From assembly GCA_947645195.1 (NCBI GenBank), contig CANSGD010000056.1:124001-188000 (forward strand): a stretch of DNA of 64,000 nt, given 5' to 3'. How positions within the stretch are numbered: position 1 is the stretch's first letter; each line of letters opens with the position of its first letter. This stretch comes from Patellifolia procumbens. Taxonomy: Eukaryota; Streptophyta; Magnoliopsida; Caryophyllales; Amaranthaceae. Positions 46,196 to 57,365 of the stretch are shown piece after piece. The translations under genes and the position numbers were made by a program. The notes below the pieces were generated by a model that did not search any database, was not told the DNA's origin, and was given only the letters and a program-made list of their open reading frames with translations.

Positions 46196-46613
46196 AGGAG
46201 GGTGTGAGGAAGTAGAGGTAGCGGAAGGTGTTCTGTGGAATCTCAATGTGCGATGTCTCCGCATATAGGTGTTCTGTGGAATCTCAATGTGGGGATATGG
46301 GATGTCTTCCCCTGCTATGGGGAGGTGATAGTGCTGAAGGCCAGGGCGAATACGTGCTCTAGGGTTAGGGAGCTCTATACACTCGAGTATCTCATTGATG
46401 ATGACACAGTATTTGCCGTTGGCTTTTCTTAAAGGAGGTGGATGTTCTCAAGGTATGTGACATCCAATAGTTCAGGGGTCGTGCCGAGACCGTATTGGAT
46501 TTCATCAAACCCAGGGATCCGCCTAGCAAAAAAGGGTGACTAACCCCCCGTTAACAATACGGCGGGAGGCATAGGTGTCGTCATCACGACGGGTGGGAAG
46601 GCTGTTGGAGACT
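46196..46613 (-). pseudogene. E2 env-position ORF, middle piece
   Basis: The - strand reading resembles E1 5290-5690: a motif like NGGLVTLF and FARRIPGFDEIQ, then a Pro/Leu-rich end. It is cut on the left by the solo LTR target duplication and on the right by NA3. Confidence 0.6.
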
Positions 46614-48166
46614 GATAGGTTTTAGTTGTGTCACCTAATCAAAAATAAACCTACGGTCCTCTAACTAAGGTAGTCAGTGGTAGCAGGGTCGAATCCGCAG
46701 GGAGACAGAGTTTCTATATTAATATTCAATTAACCAACTACTTCAGATGAAAATATAGAGAATTAACTGAACTAATGAGTAAGCTAAATAATACGAATTA
46801 AGTCGAGGATTTAACTATGGAATAAAAGCCTAGGGTATTAGGTCGGTCCACCATGCTTATACCAATCAAGTAGGGTCAACTACTATTAAAACCTAAGTCA
46901 AGAGTCGGGGGATTAGAGCCTATGTTAAGCTATGGTTAAGACTCAACGCTCATAGTTCAACATACGCCGCATGTTCACTAACGTAATCAGAACTACTGGT
47001 GTGTCCTAGGCCTCTAGTCGTAAGACGGATCTGTGCAAACAACTATTAACCACAAGCAATCAATGAAATTGGCCACTAACATTAATCACTAATTAAGAAC
47101 AAACCACACCACAATCACTCTAATCAAGCCCTAGAAATCAATAGAAGTCTAAATAGCAATCATGGTATAAACATGGCTTCCCTATCTAACACCCTAGAAA
47201 GAGAACTACTCAGACATGATCGAATTGGCAACAACAAAACTAATTGAAAACCCTAAGAATTGCATCATGAACTAATTGAGAAATAAGAGATTGAACTAAA
47301 GTAATTGAGATAAAGGAATAAAGCAATAAGCAAGACGATTACCAAATTGACGGAAAGCGGAAACTTTAATTGAATTGAAATTGTACTTGAATCTCTTCTA
47401 CAATCGAAAGCAATGATAAACTAGGCTAAGAGCTCTCTAAGTGTTTAACAATCTGAAAGATACAAATAAAAAAATAACCTAAAAGTATTTATAGGTCCTA
47501 AGAAAACAATAAGATAAAGTGGGGAAAATAACGAAAATCGCATCCCCGTGTCCTCCACCCGATCGGGCAAAAGGCCGCCCGATCGGGCCTGGGAACAAGT
47601 CTTCAGCAGCAACAAAATAGGCTTCACCCGATTGGATCGGGCAGATTCCACCCGATCGGGGTCGCAACCCCAGCACCCGATCGGGCAAGTCCACCCGATG
47701 CCATCGGGTGGATGTCTTCTTCAGCTCTCAGAAAACAGCAAGAATGGCTAAGTATTGCTCCGCCCGATGTGATCGGGCAAGGCCGCCCGATCGGGCGGGA
47801 AACCTTAACTTCAGATTCTTCACTCGTACCCGATCGGGCAGTTGTTGCCCGACCCGATCGGGCGAGTCTTCATCTTGCCTTGCTTTGCTTGGCTTCAGAC
47901 GCCAAGTCTTTGCACACTTACTTCTTCATAATGGGGTCCAAATACCACCTCGAGACCTCAAAGATGACTCATAACTTCCCGCTATAGCGTGGTGCTCAAA
48001 ACATCAAGTAAATAGGGAGTTTTTCCCTAAAACCTGCAAAATGATATAGAACACACAACCCACAACTATATCGAAATAGTTAGCATAAATAGCTCCTAAG
48101 AGCATCAATATAGCACAATTTAGCTTGTAAAGAAAGGGAAAAACTCTATAAGATATCGATGTATCA
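46614..48166 (-). repeat. NA3 3' LTR (1553 bp)
   Basis: + strand TGATAGGT to GTATCA. Palindrome cluster at 47555-47870 with seven exact CCCGATCGGG copies. A TATAAAT box (as GTATTTATAGG on the + strand) lies near 47490. Confidence 0.9.
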
Positions 48167-48168
48167 AA

Positions 48169-48175
48169 TTCCCCC
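48169..48175 (-). promoter_or_regulatory. NA3 polypurine tract
   Basis: TTCCCCC on the + strand (GGGGGAA on the - strand) next to the LTR. Confidence 0.8.
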
Positions 48176-49787
48176 AAGCTAAACCTTTGCTTGTCCTCAA
48201 GCAAATAGAGCATGATCGTGGAATAGATTGCCTCACCCCATAAATAAAACAATTCAAGCTAAAAAAAAAACATTTTCAAGACTAAGAATCGTTCAAGCAG
48301 GCATAATTCAAGTTCGGCAAATCAAATCCTTCCAACCACCAATCATCCAAGCAATTCATCAAGTTCAAGTGACTACTAGGCATACAAATCCTGAAAAGGT
48401 GCTCACAAAGGGTGTCACTCCTCTCAATTTTGTGGCAGGCAAAGAATGTGCCCGAACACTCACCGACCCGACCATAAATGTCCCTTCCCACTCACACTCT
48501 CATGTGTTTAAGAAGGTAAAATGTCGCTCATCCTAATCAAGTCGACTCAACTAGCAGACGTACTCTTTAACTTTGACAAACTGACCAAAATCAATCTAGT
48601 AGACATTGTAGGCACAAGCTCAAGAGGACTTTTCCGGGTTGTAATGGGGCTTAGGTAAGAGGTAGGGGATACTTTTGGGTAATGTGGTGGAAAAACCAAG
48701 AAAGGGGGAGCATGAACACTCAAACAAGACCTTAGATGGCCTAAGCAACTCCCAATCAACACCATAAAACCATGAAAAATAAACCAATCCTCCAAATTCA
48801 ATGAATACGCACAACCCAAGTTTTAGGTAATGACATGAAACTTTATTTATGAACGTGCGTGAATGAAAGAACTTTGAATTCTTTTGAACTTTTATTTCAT
48901 TTTTCATTAGAGTTGTCTGAACTTCATTCACGCAACTCTAATTTTTCTTTTTCTTTTCTTTTTCTCACACTCAAACCACAAATAGACTTTTAATTCCTAC
49001 ACAACCAAACCAAACCATGAAACCAATCTCAAACTCAACCCATACAAAAGCTCCCCCAAGCTAGGCTTGGAAATAATATGAAATGAAGGCCGTGGGCTCA
49101 TAATAAGGGTTTAAGTAACATGAAACAAGTCATTAGGCTCAGCGGGGCTAAGGAGGATAAAAATATATCAAAAATTCACTCTGAGGCTCAAGAATCAGAC
49201 AAAAGAACGCCTCTATCACAGCAAATGCTACAAGTCATCGAACATCAGACAAGTACGAAGTCAAAGTCAAGATCAATCAACTAAAGAGGAACTAACACAC
49301 AAAAACAGACTGGATAATACTATGAATCCAATAGGCTACAAAGAGGCCTCACAGTCTATCCAATTAAGGTATGCAGCACAAAGTGGTCTAATATAATCCA
49401 AAAATGCTCGAAATCATAGCAATCAAACATCAGATCATAGCCTCAAGATCACAAATGCCCATCTATCCAGAAAACAAAGTCAAATCATGTTCAAATAGAG
49501 CACAACAAGGGGCACAGGGAGGCAACTAAACCAGTCATGGGAACCATAATTTTTTTTTGAATTTTTGCAATTTTTCGAAAGCAGTAAATCTATCCTGGAA
49601 AGCAGAAAAAGAGATAGAGAGTACAAACAGAACTCCTCCCCCAAGCTGAACTTGGCAGTGTCCTCAATGCCAAAAGGTGATAAGGACTATGCTAAGAGGA
49701 AAAACAATGTTAGTACCCTCACTCTCACTCACAAAAAAAAAAGAAAATAAAAAGAAAAGGAAAAAGGGAAAGAAAAATACGAGTTGC
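48176..49787 (-). other. NA3 3' noncoding region
   Basis: No gene; similar throughout to TR-GAG1 42049-43650 (inverted). Further PPT-like CTCCCCCAAGCT motifs lie near 49052 and 49637. Confidence 0.7.
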
Positions 49788-49838
49788 CTCTCGCACAGCG
49801 CTGGTTTATAAAGGTCCCGCACGACCATAATCCTCCAT
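49788..49838 (-). other. Conserved post-coding block (NA3)
   Basis: The same block as in E1 and TR-GAG1. Here it is partly read by ORF-B, which ends EDYGRAGPL inside it. Confidence 0.75.
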
Positions 49839-50360
49839 CTCATTGGAAGAGTCCAATGCCTTGAGTAACTTATCAAATGCGCCTGCAAACATGTCATTGA
49901 GCACTAGATATGGCTTGATGACAAGCGCATCGATCTTCACATAAATAATATCAGAGAAAATAAATGATTTGTGAAGATAAGTAAAATCAAAATAAAAGGG
50001 AGAAAAGAAGGACAATGAACAACTTCCCTTTGGTGACGTAGGCTGTGAGGATCTCAAGGAGAGAATAGGAGCAACCGCAACTGTGAGAAAATATGGGGCA
50101 TGGCGAATAGGGAGAGAAGGGACAAGATCAAGTCTATGTGAAGATGGAATATAGGGACAGGGAATAATAGGCTCAACCGTGACGGTTTTACTTACAATTT
50201 CACCATCCTCAATAATGGGCTCGTCAACACAAGGGCTCTCAACCAATAGTTCCTCTTCTATCAAAACATTCATTACATCCACACTCCCCTCAGTCTGATC
50301 ATTCTCTTCAATATCAGGAGTCAGATTATTATCATTCACTTCTAATATGGCATTCTCGAC
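49806..50360 (-). CDS. NA3 ORF-B, function unknown
   Basis: Open from the codon after the ORF-A stop (50360) to TAA at 49806; the best internal start is a GTG at 50339. An acidic start (IEENDQTEGSVDVMNVLIEE) leads to IPCPYIPSSHRLDLVPSLP and an aromatic segment (FYFDFTYLHKSF), then KPYLVLNDMFAGAFDKLLKA. The end EDYGRAGPL comes from the conserved post-coding block. A decayed relative lies in fragment A (24962-25405). It is not gag, protease, RT or integrase. It may be a downstream part of one protein with ORF-A. Confidence 0.6.
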   Translation of the reverse strand, partial: VENAILEVNDNNLTPDIEENDQTEGSVDVMNVLIEEELLVESPCVDEPIIEDGEIVSKTVTVEPIIPCPYIPSSHRLDLVPSLPIRHAPYFLTVAVAPILSLRSSQPTSPKGSCSLSFFSPFYFDFTYLHKSFIFSDIIYVKIDALVIKPYLVLNDMFAGAFDKLLKALDSSNEMEDYGRAGPL

Positions 50361-50894
50361 TCAATCATAATCATAATCATTATCATCATAAATCGCCCGT
50401 TGACTATCAAGTTGCATAGCAAGCGATTTTTCATAATTTGAGACATGTGTGATGTAACACATCAAGTCTTGATTAGATTTTTCAATTCGTTGTGTGAGGT
50501 GACACATCAAGTCTTGATTAGATTTTTCAATTCGTTCACCACAAGACTCAATCATCTGCTTAAGTAGATCTAGACTCTCTGAAGACTCAGATTGTGAATA
50601 ATTATGGACTCCATGTGGGTCAGAATAAGTATAGTCAGTTGCATAGGACTCGTTAGGGAAATGGTTAATATCATGGGAATTCATGCACAAATTATTTGGA
50701 TATTGACAATAAGAATATGCATCAGACACATAACCATTGTAATACCCATTATCAAAATTATATTGCTCTTGAAAATTAGAATTCCCATTATTATAGTCTT
50801 GCCCCTGATAATTGGAATATCCATTATTATTGTCATATGGCCCTTGAGAATTAGGATAACCTTCCCCATACGAATTATAAACCGGCCACTCCAT
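50361..50894 (-). CDS. NA3 ORF-A, Tyr/Asn/Gly-rich, function unknown
   Basis: Starts at ATG 50894 (MEWPVYNSYGEGYP) and ends at a TGA at 50361-50363. The first ~80 residues are rich in Tyr, Asn, Gly and Gln with YxNG-like units, a disordered, low-complexity composition. It is followed by a helix-prone part with two 15-residue repeats (RIEKSNQDLMCHLTQ, then RIEKSNQDLMCYITH; DNA period 45 bases). The repeats may form a coiled coil. ORF-B follows in the same frame after the TGA. It lies where gag would be, just after the PBS, and may be a Gag substitute, but I see no Gag domain or zinc knuckle. Confidence 0.6.
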   Translation of the reverse strand: MEWPVYNSYGEGYPNSQGPYDNNNGYSNYQGQDYNNGNSNFQEQYNFDNGYYNGYVSDAYSYCQYPNNLCMNSHDINHFPNESYATDYTYSDPHGVHNYSQSESSESLDLLKQMIESCGERIEKSNQDLMCHLTQRIEKSNQDLMCYITHVSNYEKSLAMQLDSQRAIYDDNDYDYD

Positions 50895-51015
50895 ACAAAC
50901 TCATGAGTAAGAGAGAAAGAAAGAAAGAATTTACAAAAATAAGAAAAAAAAAAAAAATAACTACACAAGAAAAGTAGTCTGAATAACCGAACAAAAACTG
51001 AGAAAACTAGCCGTC

Positions 51016-51033
51016 TCCCCGGCAACGGCGCCA
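51016..51033 (-). other. NA3 primer-binding site, tRNA-Asp
   Basis: TCCCCGGCAACGGCGCCA on the + strand, the complement of the TR-GAG1 PBS, 5 bases from the LTR. Confidence 0.9.
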
Positions 51034-51038
51034 AAATT

Positions 51039-52694
51039 TGATAGGTTTTAGTCGTGTCACCTAATCAAAAATAAACCTACGGTCCTCTAACTAAGGTAGT
51101 CAGTGGTAGCAGGGTCGAATCCGCAGGGAGACAGAGTTTCTATATTAATATTCAATTAACCAACTACTTCAGATGAAAATATAGAGAATTAACTGAACTA
51201 ATGAGTAAGCTAAATAATACGAATTAAGTCGAGGATTTAACTATGGAATAAAAGCCTAGGGTATTAGGTCGGTCCACCATGCTTATACCAATCAAGTAGG
51301 GTCAACTACTATTAAAACCTAAGTCAAGAGTCGGGGGATTAGAGCCTATGTTAAGCTATGGTTAAGACTCAACGCTCATAGTTCAACATACGCCGCATGT
51401 TCACTAACGTAATCAGAACTACTGGTGTGTCCTAGGCCTCTAGTCGTAAGACGGATCTGTGCAAACAACTATTAACCACAAGCAATCAATGAAATTGGCC
51501 ACTAACATTAATCACTAATTAAGAACAAACCACACCACAATCACTCTAATCAAGCCCTAGAAATCAATAGAAGTCTAAATAGCAATCATGGTATAAACAT
51601 GGCTTCCCTATCTAACACCCTAGAAAGAGAACTACTCAGACATGATCGAATTGGCAACAACAAAACTAATTGAAAACCCTAAGAATTGCATCATGAACTA
51701 ATTGAGAAATAAGAGATTGAACTAAAGTAATTGAGATAAAGGAATAAAGCAATAAGCAAGACGATTACCAAATTGACGGAAAGCGGAAACTTTAATTGAA
51801 TTGAAATTGTACTTGAATCTCTTCTACAATCGAAAGCAATGATAAACTAGGCTAAGAGCTCTCTAAGTGTTTAACAATCTGAAAGATACAAATAAAAAAA
51901 TAACCTAAAAGTATTTATAGGTCCTAAGAAAACAATAAGATAAAGTGGGGAAAATAACGAAAATCGCATCCCCGTGTCCTCCACCCGATCGGGCAAAAGG
52001 CCGCCCGATCGGGCAAAAAAGGCCGCCCGATCGGGCAAAAGGCCGCCCGATCGGGCAAAAGGCCGCCCGATCGGGCAAAAGGCCGCCCGATCGGGCAAAA
52101 GGCCGCCCGATCGGGCCTGGGAACAAGTCTTCAGCAGCAACAAAATAGGCTTCACCCGATTGGATCAGGCAGATTCCACCCGATCGGGGTCGCAACCCCA
52201 GCACCCGATCGGGCAAGTCCACCCGATGCCATCGGGTGGATGTCTTCTTCAGCTCTCAGAAAACAGCAAGAATGGCTAAGTATTGCTCCGCCCGATGTGA
52301 TCGGGCAAGGCCGCCCGATCGGGCGGGAAACCTTAACTTCAGATTCTTCACTCGTACCCGATCGGGCAGTTGTTGCCCGACCCGATCGGGCGAGTCTTCA
52401 TCTTGCCTTGCTTTGCTTGGCTTCAGACGCCAAGTCTTTGCACACTTACTTCTTCATAATGGGGTCCAAATACCACCTCGAGACCTCAAAGATGACTCAT
52501 AACTTCCCGCTATAGCGTGGTGCTCAAAACATCAAGTAAATAGGGAGTTTTTCCCTAAAACCTGCAAAATGATATAGAACACACAAACCACAACTATATC
52601 GAAATAGTTAGCATAAATAGCTCCTAAGAGCATCAATATAGCACAATTTAGCTTGTAAAGAAAGGGAAAAACTCTATAAGATATCGATGTATCA
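51039..52694 (-). repeat. NA3 5' LTR (1656 bp)
   Basis: Longer than the other LTR because seven rather than two palindromes stand in tandem as GGCCGCCCGATCGGGCAAAA units (51984-52115). Confidence 0.9.
51984..52115 (-). repeat. Tandem 20-bp units in the NA3 5' LTR
   Basis: Palindrome starts at 51984, 52004, 52026, 52046, 52066, 52086 and 52106: units of 20 bases, one of 22. The 3' LTR has just two. This expansion explains the LTR length difference. Confidence 0.9.
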
Positions 52695-53336
52695 GAGACA
52701 CGCTCCAACTATATGGCAACTTGATGAGGAATGTTATACTCTTATTGTAAATCTGTCCCCTTAAACATATACATCCCCAACAAAGTGAAATCATCTTTTC
52801 TTATCAATTGACCTCCACCCTAGAAAATAAGGTTCATGCCATAAATCGAACCCAAATGGCAAATATAATATGGTGGATCATCTTGGCCGGACAATGCTGA
52901 AATGTAAATGGCCCCTCATCCCTAGTCAAACCATAGTAGATCAGACGATGTTGCCAATCGACGGGTCGTCGAATTGGCCCCCTGTTGGACAGTCTAAGGA
53001 CTCGAGGAAATTCAGGCAGTGTATATTCTTGGTCCCTATTGAAAATTCGAAATCTAATGTGAGTGATAGGGCAAGACCTAGGTTTGACTACCTGTAAATT
53101 ACTATAGAATTCGTAAACAAGCAAAGGCTAAGTCCGAAGCCGAACAATAAACAATGATTCATTCCATGCCAATAAGACGCATCAGGTCTTCGAAATCATC
53201 ATACAAACCTAGACTGGTAAGTAAAAGAAAATCAAGAAAATGAGTGGAAACGAGTGGAAATCTAATTTTAATAGTTTTGAATAACACATACCAGTACCAG
53301 GATCGAACCAAAATATCACATCATGTTTATTTAAAA
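52695..53336 (-). pseudogene. E2 env-position ORF, 5' piece
   Basis: The open part at 52834-53124 (LVYEFYSNLQVVKPRSCPIT, IFNRDQEYTLPEFP) matches the E1 core at 4875-5160. Upstream of it a broken frame (FLDF..SLGL, LGLYDDFEDLMRLIG) matches E1 from about 4760. Several stops. NA3 cuts it at 52694. Confidence 0.75.
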
Positions 53337-54334
53337 GGAAAAATTGATAAGAATAATCCGACCTTTGGCCGGTCTTCCATGAATGGTACCACCTTCATTT
53401 AATCCAGCAATAATCCCACCTTTGACACCCATATTCTCTCAGTGGTCCCTCACCTGTTGGTGACCTATAATTGCAGGTAAACTCTCTTAATTTATGATTA
53501 ATAGCTAATTAAGTGTATTTTAAACTTAAAATTTTAATTAAACTTCTAATCAAAGTGATTAAAAAAACTTTTTTTAAAAAAAAGTAAAAACCCTCCCAGC
53601 CAACCCCCACCCCACCTCCCCCTCCCCTTCCCCCGCGGCTGCCACCCCTACCCCCACCCCTCCCCCTCCCCTTTCCCTGCCACCCTCCCGCTGCCCCGCC
53701 GGAAACACTGCGCCACGTACCGGCGACCTCTGGAACGCCACCCGCAAGATCACACTCACTCACTCCCTCACCGGCAAGAATGAACGGAGCTCAACGCTCA
53801 CTCTGTCACTCACTCACTCCCTCACCGACAAGAATGAACGGAGCTCAACACTTACTCTGTCACTCACTCACCGCCGGCGACAGCCCAACCCCACTCACCT
53901 CAACACTGCCGGCTGTTTTTGAATTGCGGGAGATGGTGACAGGGGAGGGGGAGGTCGCAGGGGAAGGGAAGGGGGCTGTTTTGGGGGTGGGGGGGAAGAT
54001 GGTGACGGGGGAGGGGGAGGTGGTAGCGGAAGAGCTCGCTGGGGGAAGGGAAAGGGCCGGTGGCAGTGGTGGGGGAGGGGAAACTTGGCTGGCAGTGGTG
54101 GGGAGGGAGGGGGTGGGGGGTTAGCTGGGGAGGGAAGGGATTTCCTTAATTTTTTTAAGTTTTTTTTTTTAAAAAAAAAGTCAACGGTCATTTAGCATGG
54201 TCAAACAGGTTGCCATCATCCGGTACCACTGAGAGAATATGGGTGTCAAAGGTGGGATTATTGCTGGATTAAATGAAGGTGGTACCATTCATGGAAGACC
54301 GGCCAAAGGTCGGATTATTCTTATCAATTTTTCC
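53337..54334 (+). mobile_element. Mutator-like non-autonomous element 2, long TIRs
   Basis: Inverted ends of over 130 bases start GGAAAAATTGATAAGAATAA. The 9-bp flanks TATTTAAAA and TATTGAAAA match at 8 of 9. The core is C-rich on the left and G-rich on the right, like the element at 31996-32909, which shares the terminal GGAAAAATTG. No transposase; the frames over the core are composition artefacts. Confidence 0.8.
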
Positions 54335-54343
54335 TATTGAAAA

Positions 54344-55842
54344 TGGAGATTATAATGTTTACAAGACATTACTGACGTATTCCTAAAAATAGAAATACTA
54401 GGTGAAAGTAAAGCATACTAATGACATAATAAAACCTAGAATAACAGTACTGGTAACTTATAACATATATATATTCCTATCATTTTATAAACCTCACTCT
54501 TGGCCCTCCCACTCTCTTGTACCTGAAAACAAAACATTAAATAAAAGTTAACAAAGGGGTCCAGTACATTCCCAATATCATGTAAAAACAGTTTATTAAA
54601 TATTTTTAAAATAATATCGTAATATTTCAATTTATCATATTTAATTATGACTTACAGTTAGGCAACAGAATATCCCGGGCTTAAAGCCCACCTCAGGTTT
54701 AACCTGGTTATAATCATAATCTTTTCTCTCTCTTTTTTTTTCATTTCCGGGCTTTTAGCCCCTCCTGACAAATCCGTGTGCACACCTCCTCATTGACGTA
54801 CGTCACTCCGAATAATATGCAAGTATCCTTTCTCTGCCATATACCTTTCATCTTAGCCCAATACAATGTAGCTTTACTATCAAAACCGTTATAACAAATT
54901 AGTATGACAACTCATTTTTTTTCCACACAAAAACATTACCTAAGAATATTAGTATAACTAAAATATTTTAACAAAACAGCACTAAGAAGGGATATTCAAG
55001 AATGTACCTGAACAGGTTTATTGAGTACTAGCTTTTCATTCAGAAGACTCAAATTTCTCTCTCGTTCTCACTTTTATGTTTCGCTACTGGTGATAGTTTA
55101 ATTTGTGTCAAAGCGTTTATCCCTATTTATAGGTATACGTTTGTAACAAATAGGTGGTTTAGGATAATTATGAATGTTACCACCTATTTGCCTACTCTAA
55201 TTCATAGCCTATCAACATGTTGTTTTATGAACTCTTGGCAATCAAGATACATAACTCTAAACCAATGCTGGTGCTTTTGTTTCGTTAACACATATGTAGG
55301 AATAAATAATTTGCATATTGTGGCCTTTAATTAGTTACACACGTATAAGAGTGTAGCAATTTGCAATTGTATAATAGTAACACGCATAAAGTAATTCTTT
55401 TTATTTGATCTCTGGGAAAAATCGTATTTACAAATATCTATCAAATAAGTAGAATGATTAATAAGGATTCCAAAAACTATATAACAAAGGTTATACTATT
55501 TATCATTTTTAAGATATGAGTACTTTAGGTAAAAGTGGAACTTGTTAAAAATTGTACTAGATACTTTTTATGAACCCATAAGATAGTAATTGATATTTTT
55601 ATTAATTCTCACCTAATATACTACACTATGGTATTTTCATTTGTAACAAAAAGATAATACATATCTATATTTTGTCCCACATAAATGTACAAAGTCAAGA
55701 AAACACACAATATCACCTAAAGTGATCTTATAAGTACCAAAATTATGCATATAAGAATATAAGACTTGTATTTCATGATTCTGTAATAATTTTTATTATT
55801 GGTATTATCTTCAAGGTATATATATTTTTCCCGGTTATTACA
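54344..55842 (-). repeat. Tekay-type element 3' LTR (low boundary uncertain)
   Basis: The upper boundary is exact (TG complement at 55841-55842). A TATA-like CTATAAATAGGG (- strand) lies near 55125. The lower boundary could not be fixed because the matching 5' LTR and target duplication are not in the window. Confidence 0.6.
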
Positions 55843-55888
55843 TCCTTCCCTTCTTAAAGAAGTTTCGTCCTCGAAACTGAAAATTACT

Positions 55889-56620
55889 TTAGAATAAGTG
55901 TGGGTACTTGTCTCGCATCTCCTGTTCAACCTCCCACGTTGCTTCTGTTTCAATGTGGTTGGACCATAATACCTTTACTAAAGGGATTACTTTATTGCGA
56001 AGAACTTTGTCTTTATGATCTAAAATTTGAACAGGTTGCTCTTCATAGGTCAAATCTTCTTCAATTCGTACAGAGGGTGTATTAATAACATGGGATGAGT
56101 CTGGTATATAGCGACGTAAAAGTGAAACATGAAACACATTATGAATTCGAGAAAATTCATTAGGAAGGGCCAGATGATAAGCTACATTTCCAATTCTATC
56201 AATAATCTCAAATGGTCCAATGTACCTCGGACGAAGTTTTCTTGCTTTGCAAAATCTCATTACTCCTCTGGTAGGTGAAACCTTCAAAAATACCGTCTCA
56301 CCAACTGAGAATTCTATATGTCTTCTTCTAAGGTCAGCGTAACTTTTCTGGCGACTATGTGCAGTTTTCATTTTTTCCTGAATGGTTCGGACCTTGTCAG
56401 CTGTCTCTTGAATCATTTCAGGCCCAACTATTTTTGTTTCATATATGTCACTCCAACATAAAGGGGTTCTACATTTGCGACCATACAAAGCTTCATACGG
56501 GGCCATATCAATGCTAGTAAGGTAACTATTATTATAGGAAAATTCTATTAATGGTAAATACCTTTTCCCAAGAACCCTTAAATTCTAACACGCAAGCCCA
56601 CATCAAGTCTTCTAGAGTTT
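55889..56620 (-). pseudogene. Tekay-type integrase C-terminus with chromodomain
   Basis: The open frame of 205 codons (56506-55889) has LYGRKCRTPLCWSDIYETK, GETVFLKVSPTRGVMRF and PRYIGPFEIIDRIGNVAY, then a chromodomain-like end (VKVLWSNHIETEATWEVEQE). Chromodomains of this type guide integration to heterochromatin. The part between 56507 and 56620 is broken by stops, so it is separated from the catalytic core. Confidence 0.85.
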
Positions 56621-56636
56621 GTATAGTTCTCTCGGT

Positions 56637-57251
56637 TTAACCATCTGTAGCTGGATGAAAAGCTGTGCTAATATTTAACTTTGTACCCAAAGCATTATGT
56701 AGCTTTCGCCAAAACTTAGATACAAATCGAGAGTCTCTATTAGATACAATAGAACTAGGCACTCCATGAAGCCTAATAATTTCATCAACATATTTCTTTG
56801 CTAACCGTTCAAGATCCCAAGTATTATGAACTGCTAGGAAATGTGCGCTTTTTGTAAGCTGATCTACTATTACCCATATGGAATTCATCCCTTGAGGGGT
56901 TATTGGCAATCCTGTAACAAAATCCAATGCTATCGATTCCCATTTCCAAGTGGGTACATCTAAAGGCTGCAAAAGTCCCAAAGGGCGGTGATGTTCTATT
57001 GTTACTTGCTGGCAAGTTAGACATTTGGCAACGAATTCTGCAATTTCTCGTTTCATATTGCTCCACCAAAATATACTCTGCATATCTTTATACATCTTGT
57101 TTCCTCCTGGGTGTATTGAATAATGGGTATTATGTGCTTCATTCATGATTTTTCTCTTTAAATATGCCTGATCTGGTACACTCAATCTTCCTTGAAAACG
57201 AAGTGACCCATCTTCTTGTATTACAAATCCAACTTCCTTCCCAAGCACCAC
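56637..57251 (-). pseudogene. Tekay-type integrase zinc finger and core
   Basis: The HHCC finger reads HNTHYSIHPGG then CLTCQQ. The core has DFVTGLP (Asp 1) and SNRDSRFVSKFW, where Asn replaces the usual Asp of SDRD, although the catalytic Asp (in RDSRF) stays. After HPATDG a stop replaces the usual Gln of DGQTER (56637-56639), and the Glu follows beyond it. One base change thus truncates the core. Confidence 0.8.
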
Positions 57252-57365
57252 CCTTTCACGAATCTTCTCTTACTGTGGGGCCGTATTCTGTAGTTCCTTA
57301 ATTTCTTCACTCAAGGTTGGTTTAATTTCTAGAGCTGCTAACGACCCTTCTAAACCACTTATAAC

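Larger units (their letters stand above)
46614..52694 (-). mobile_element. NA3: young non-autonomous LTR element with two unknown ORFs
   Basis: A 6081-bp insertion with perfect GAGAC duplications (46609-46613, 52695-52699). LTRs are at 46614-48166 and 51039-52694, the PBS at 51016-51033 and the PPT at about 48169-48175. The LTRs differ by a few substitutions and by one extra 102-base run of repeats. The inside has no gag, protease or pol. It carries ORF-A and ORF-B, the conserved post-coding block and the usual 3' noncoding region. Confidence 0.9.
26522..53336 (-). mobile_element. E2: Athila-like LTR retrotransposon, split by nested insertions
   Basis: The parts seen, from its 3' end: LTR 26522-27877; 3' noncoding region 27878-28742 and 34884-35470; env-position ORF 35470-35980, 46196-46613 and 52695-53336. 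Between them lie the CACTA (28743-34883), the split solo LTR (35981-46195) and NA3 (46614-52694), each with its own target duplication. Joining across each gap restores similarity to E1. Its pol, gag and 5' LTR must lie to the right of 54 kb or outside the window. Confidence 0.85.

Noticed and set aside
51984..52115. CRISPR-like repeat array
   Set aside because: The units are contiguous 20-bp palindromes without unique spacers, in a plant LTR.
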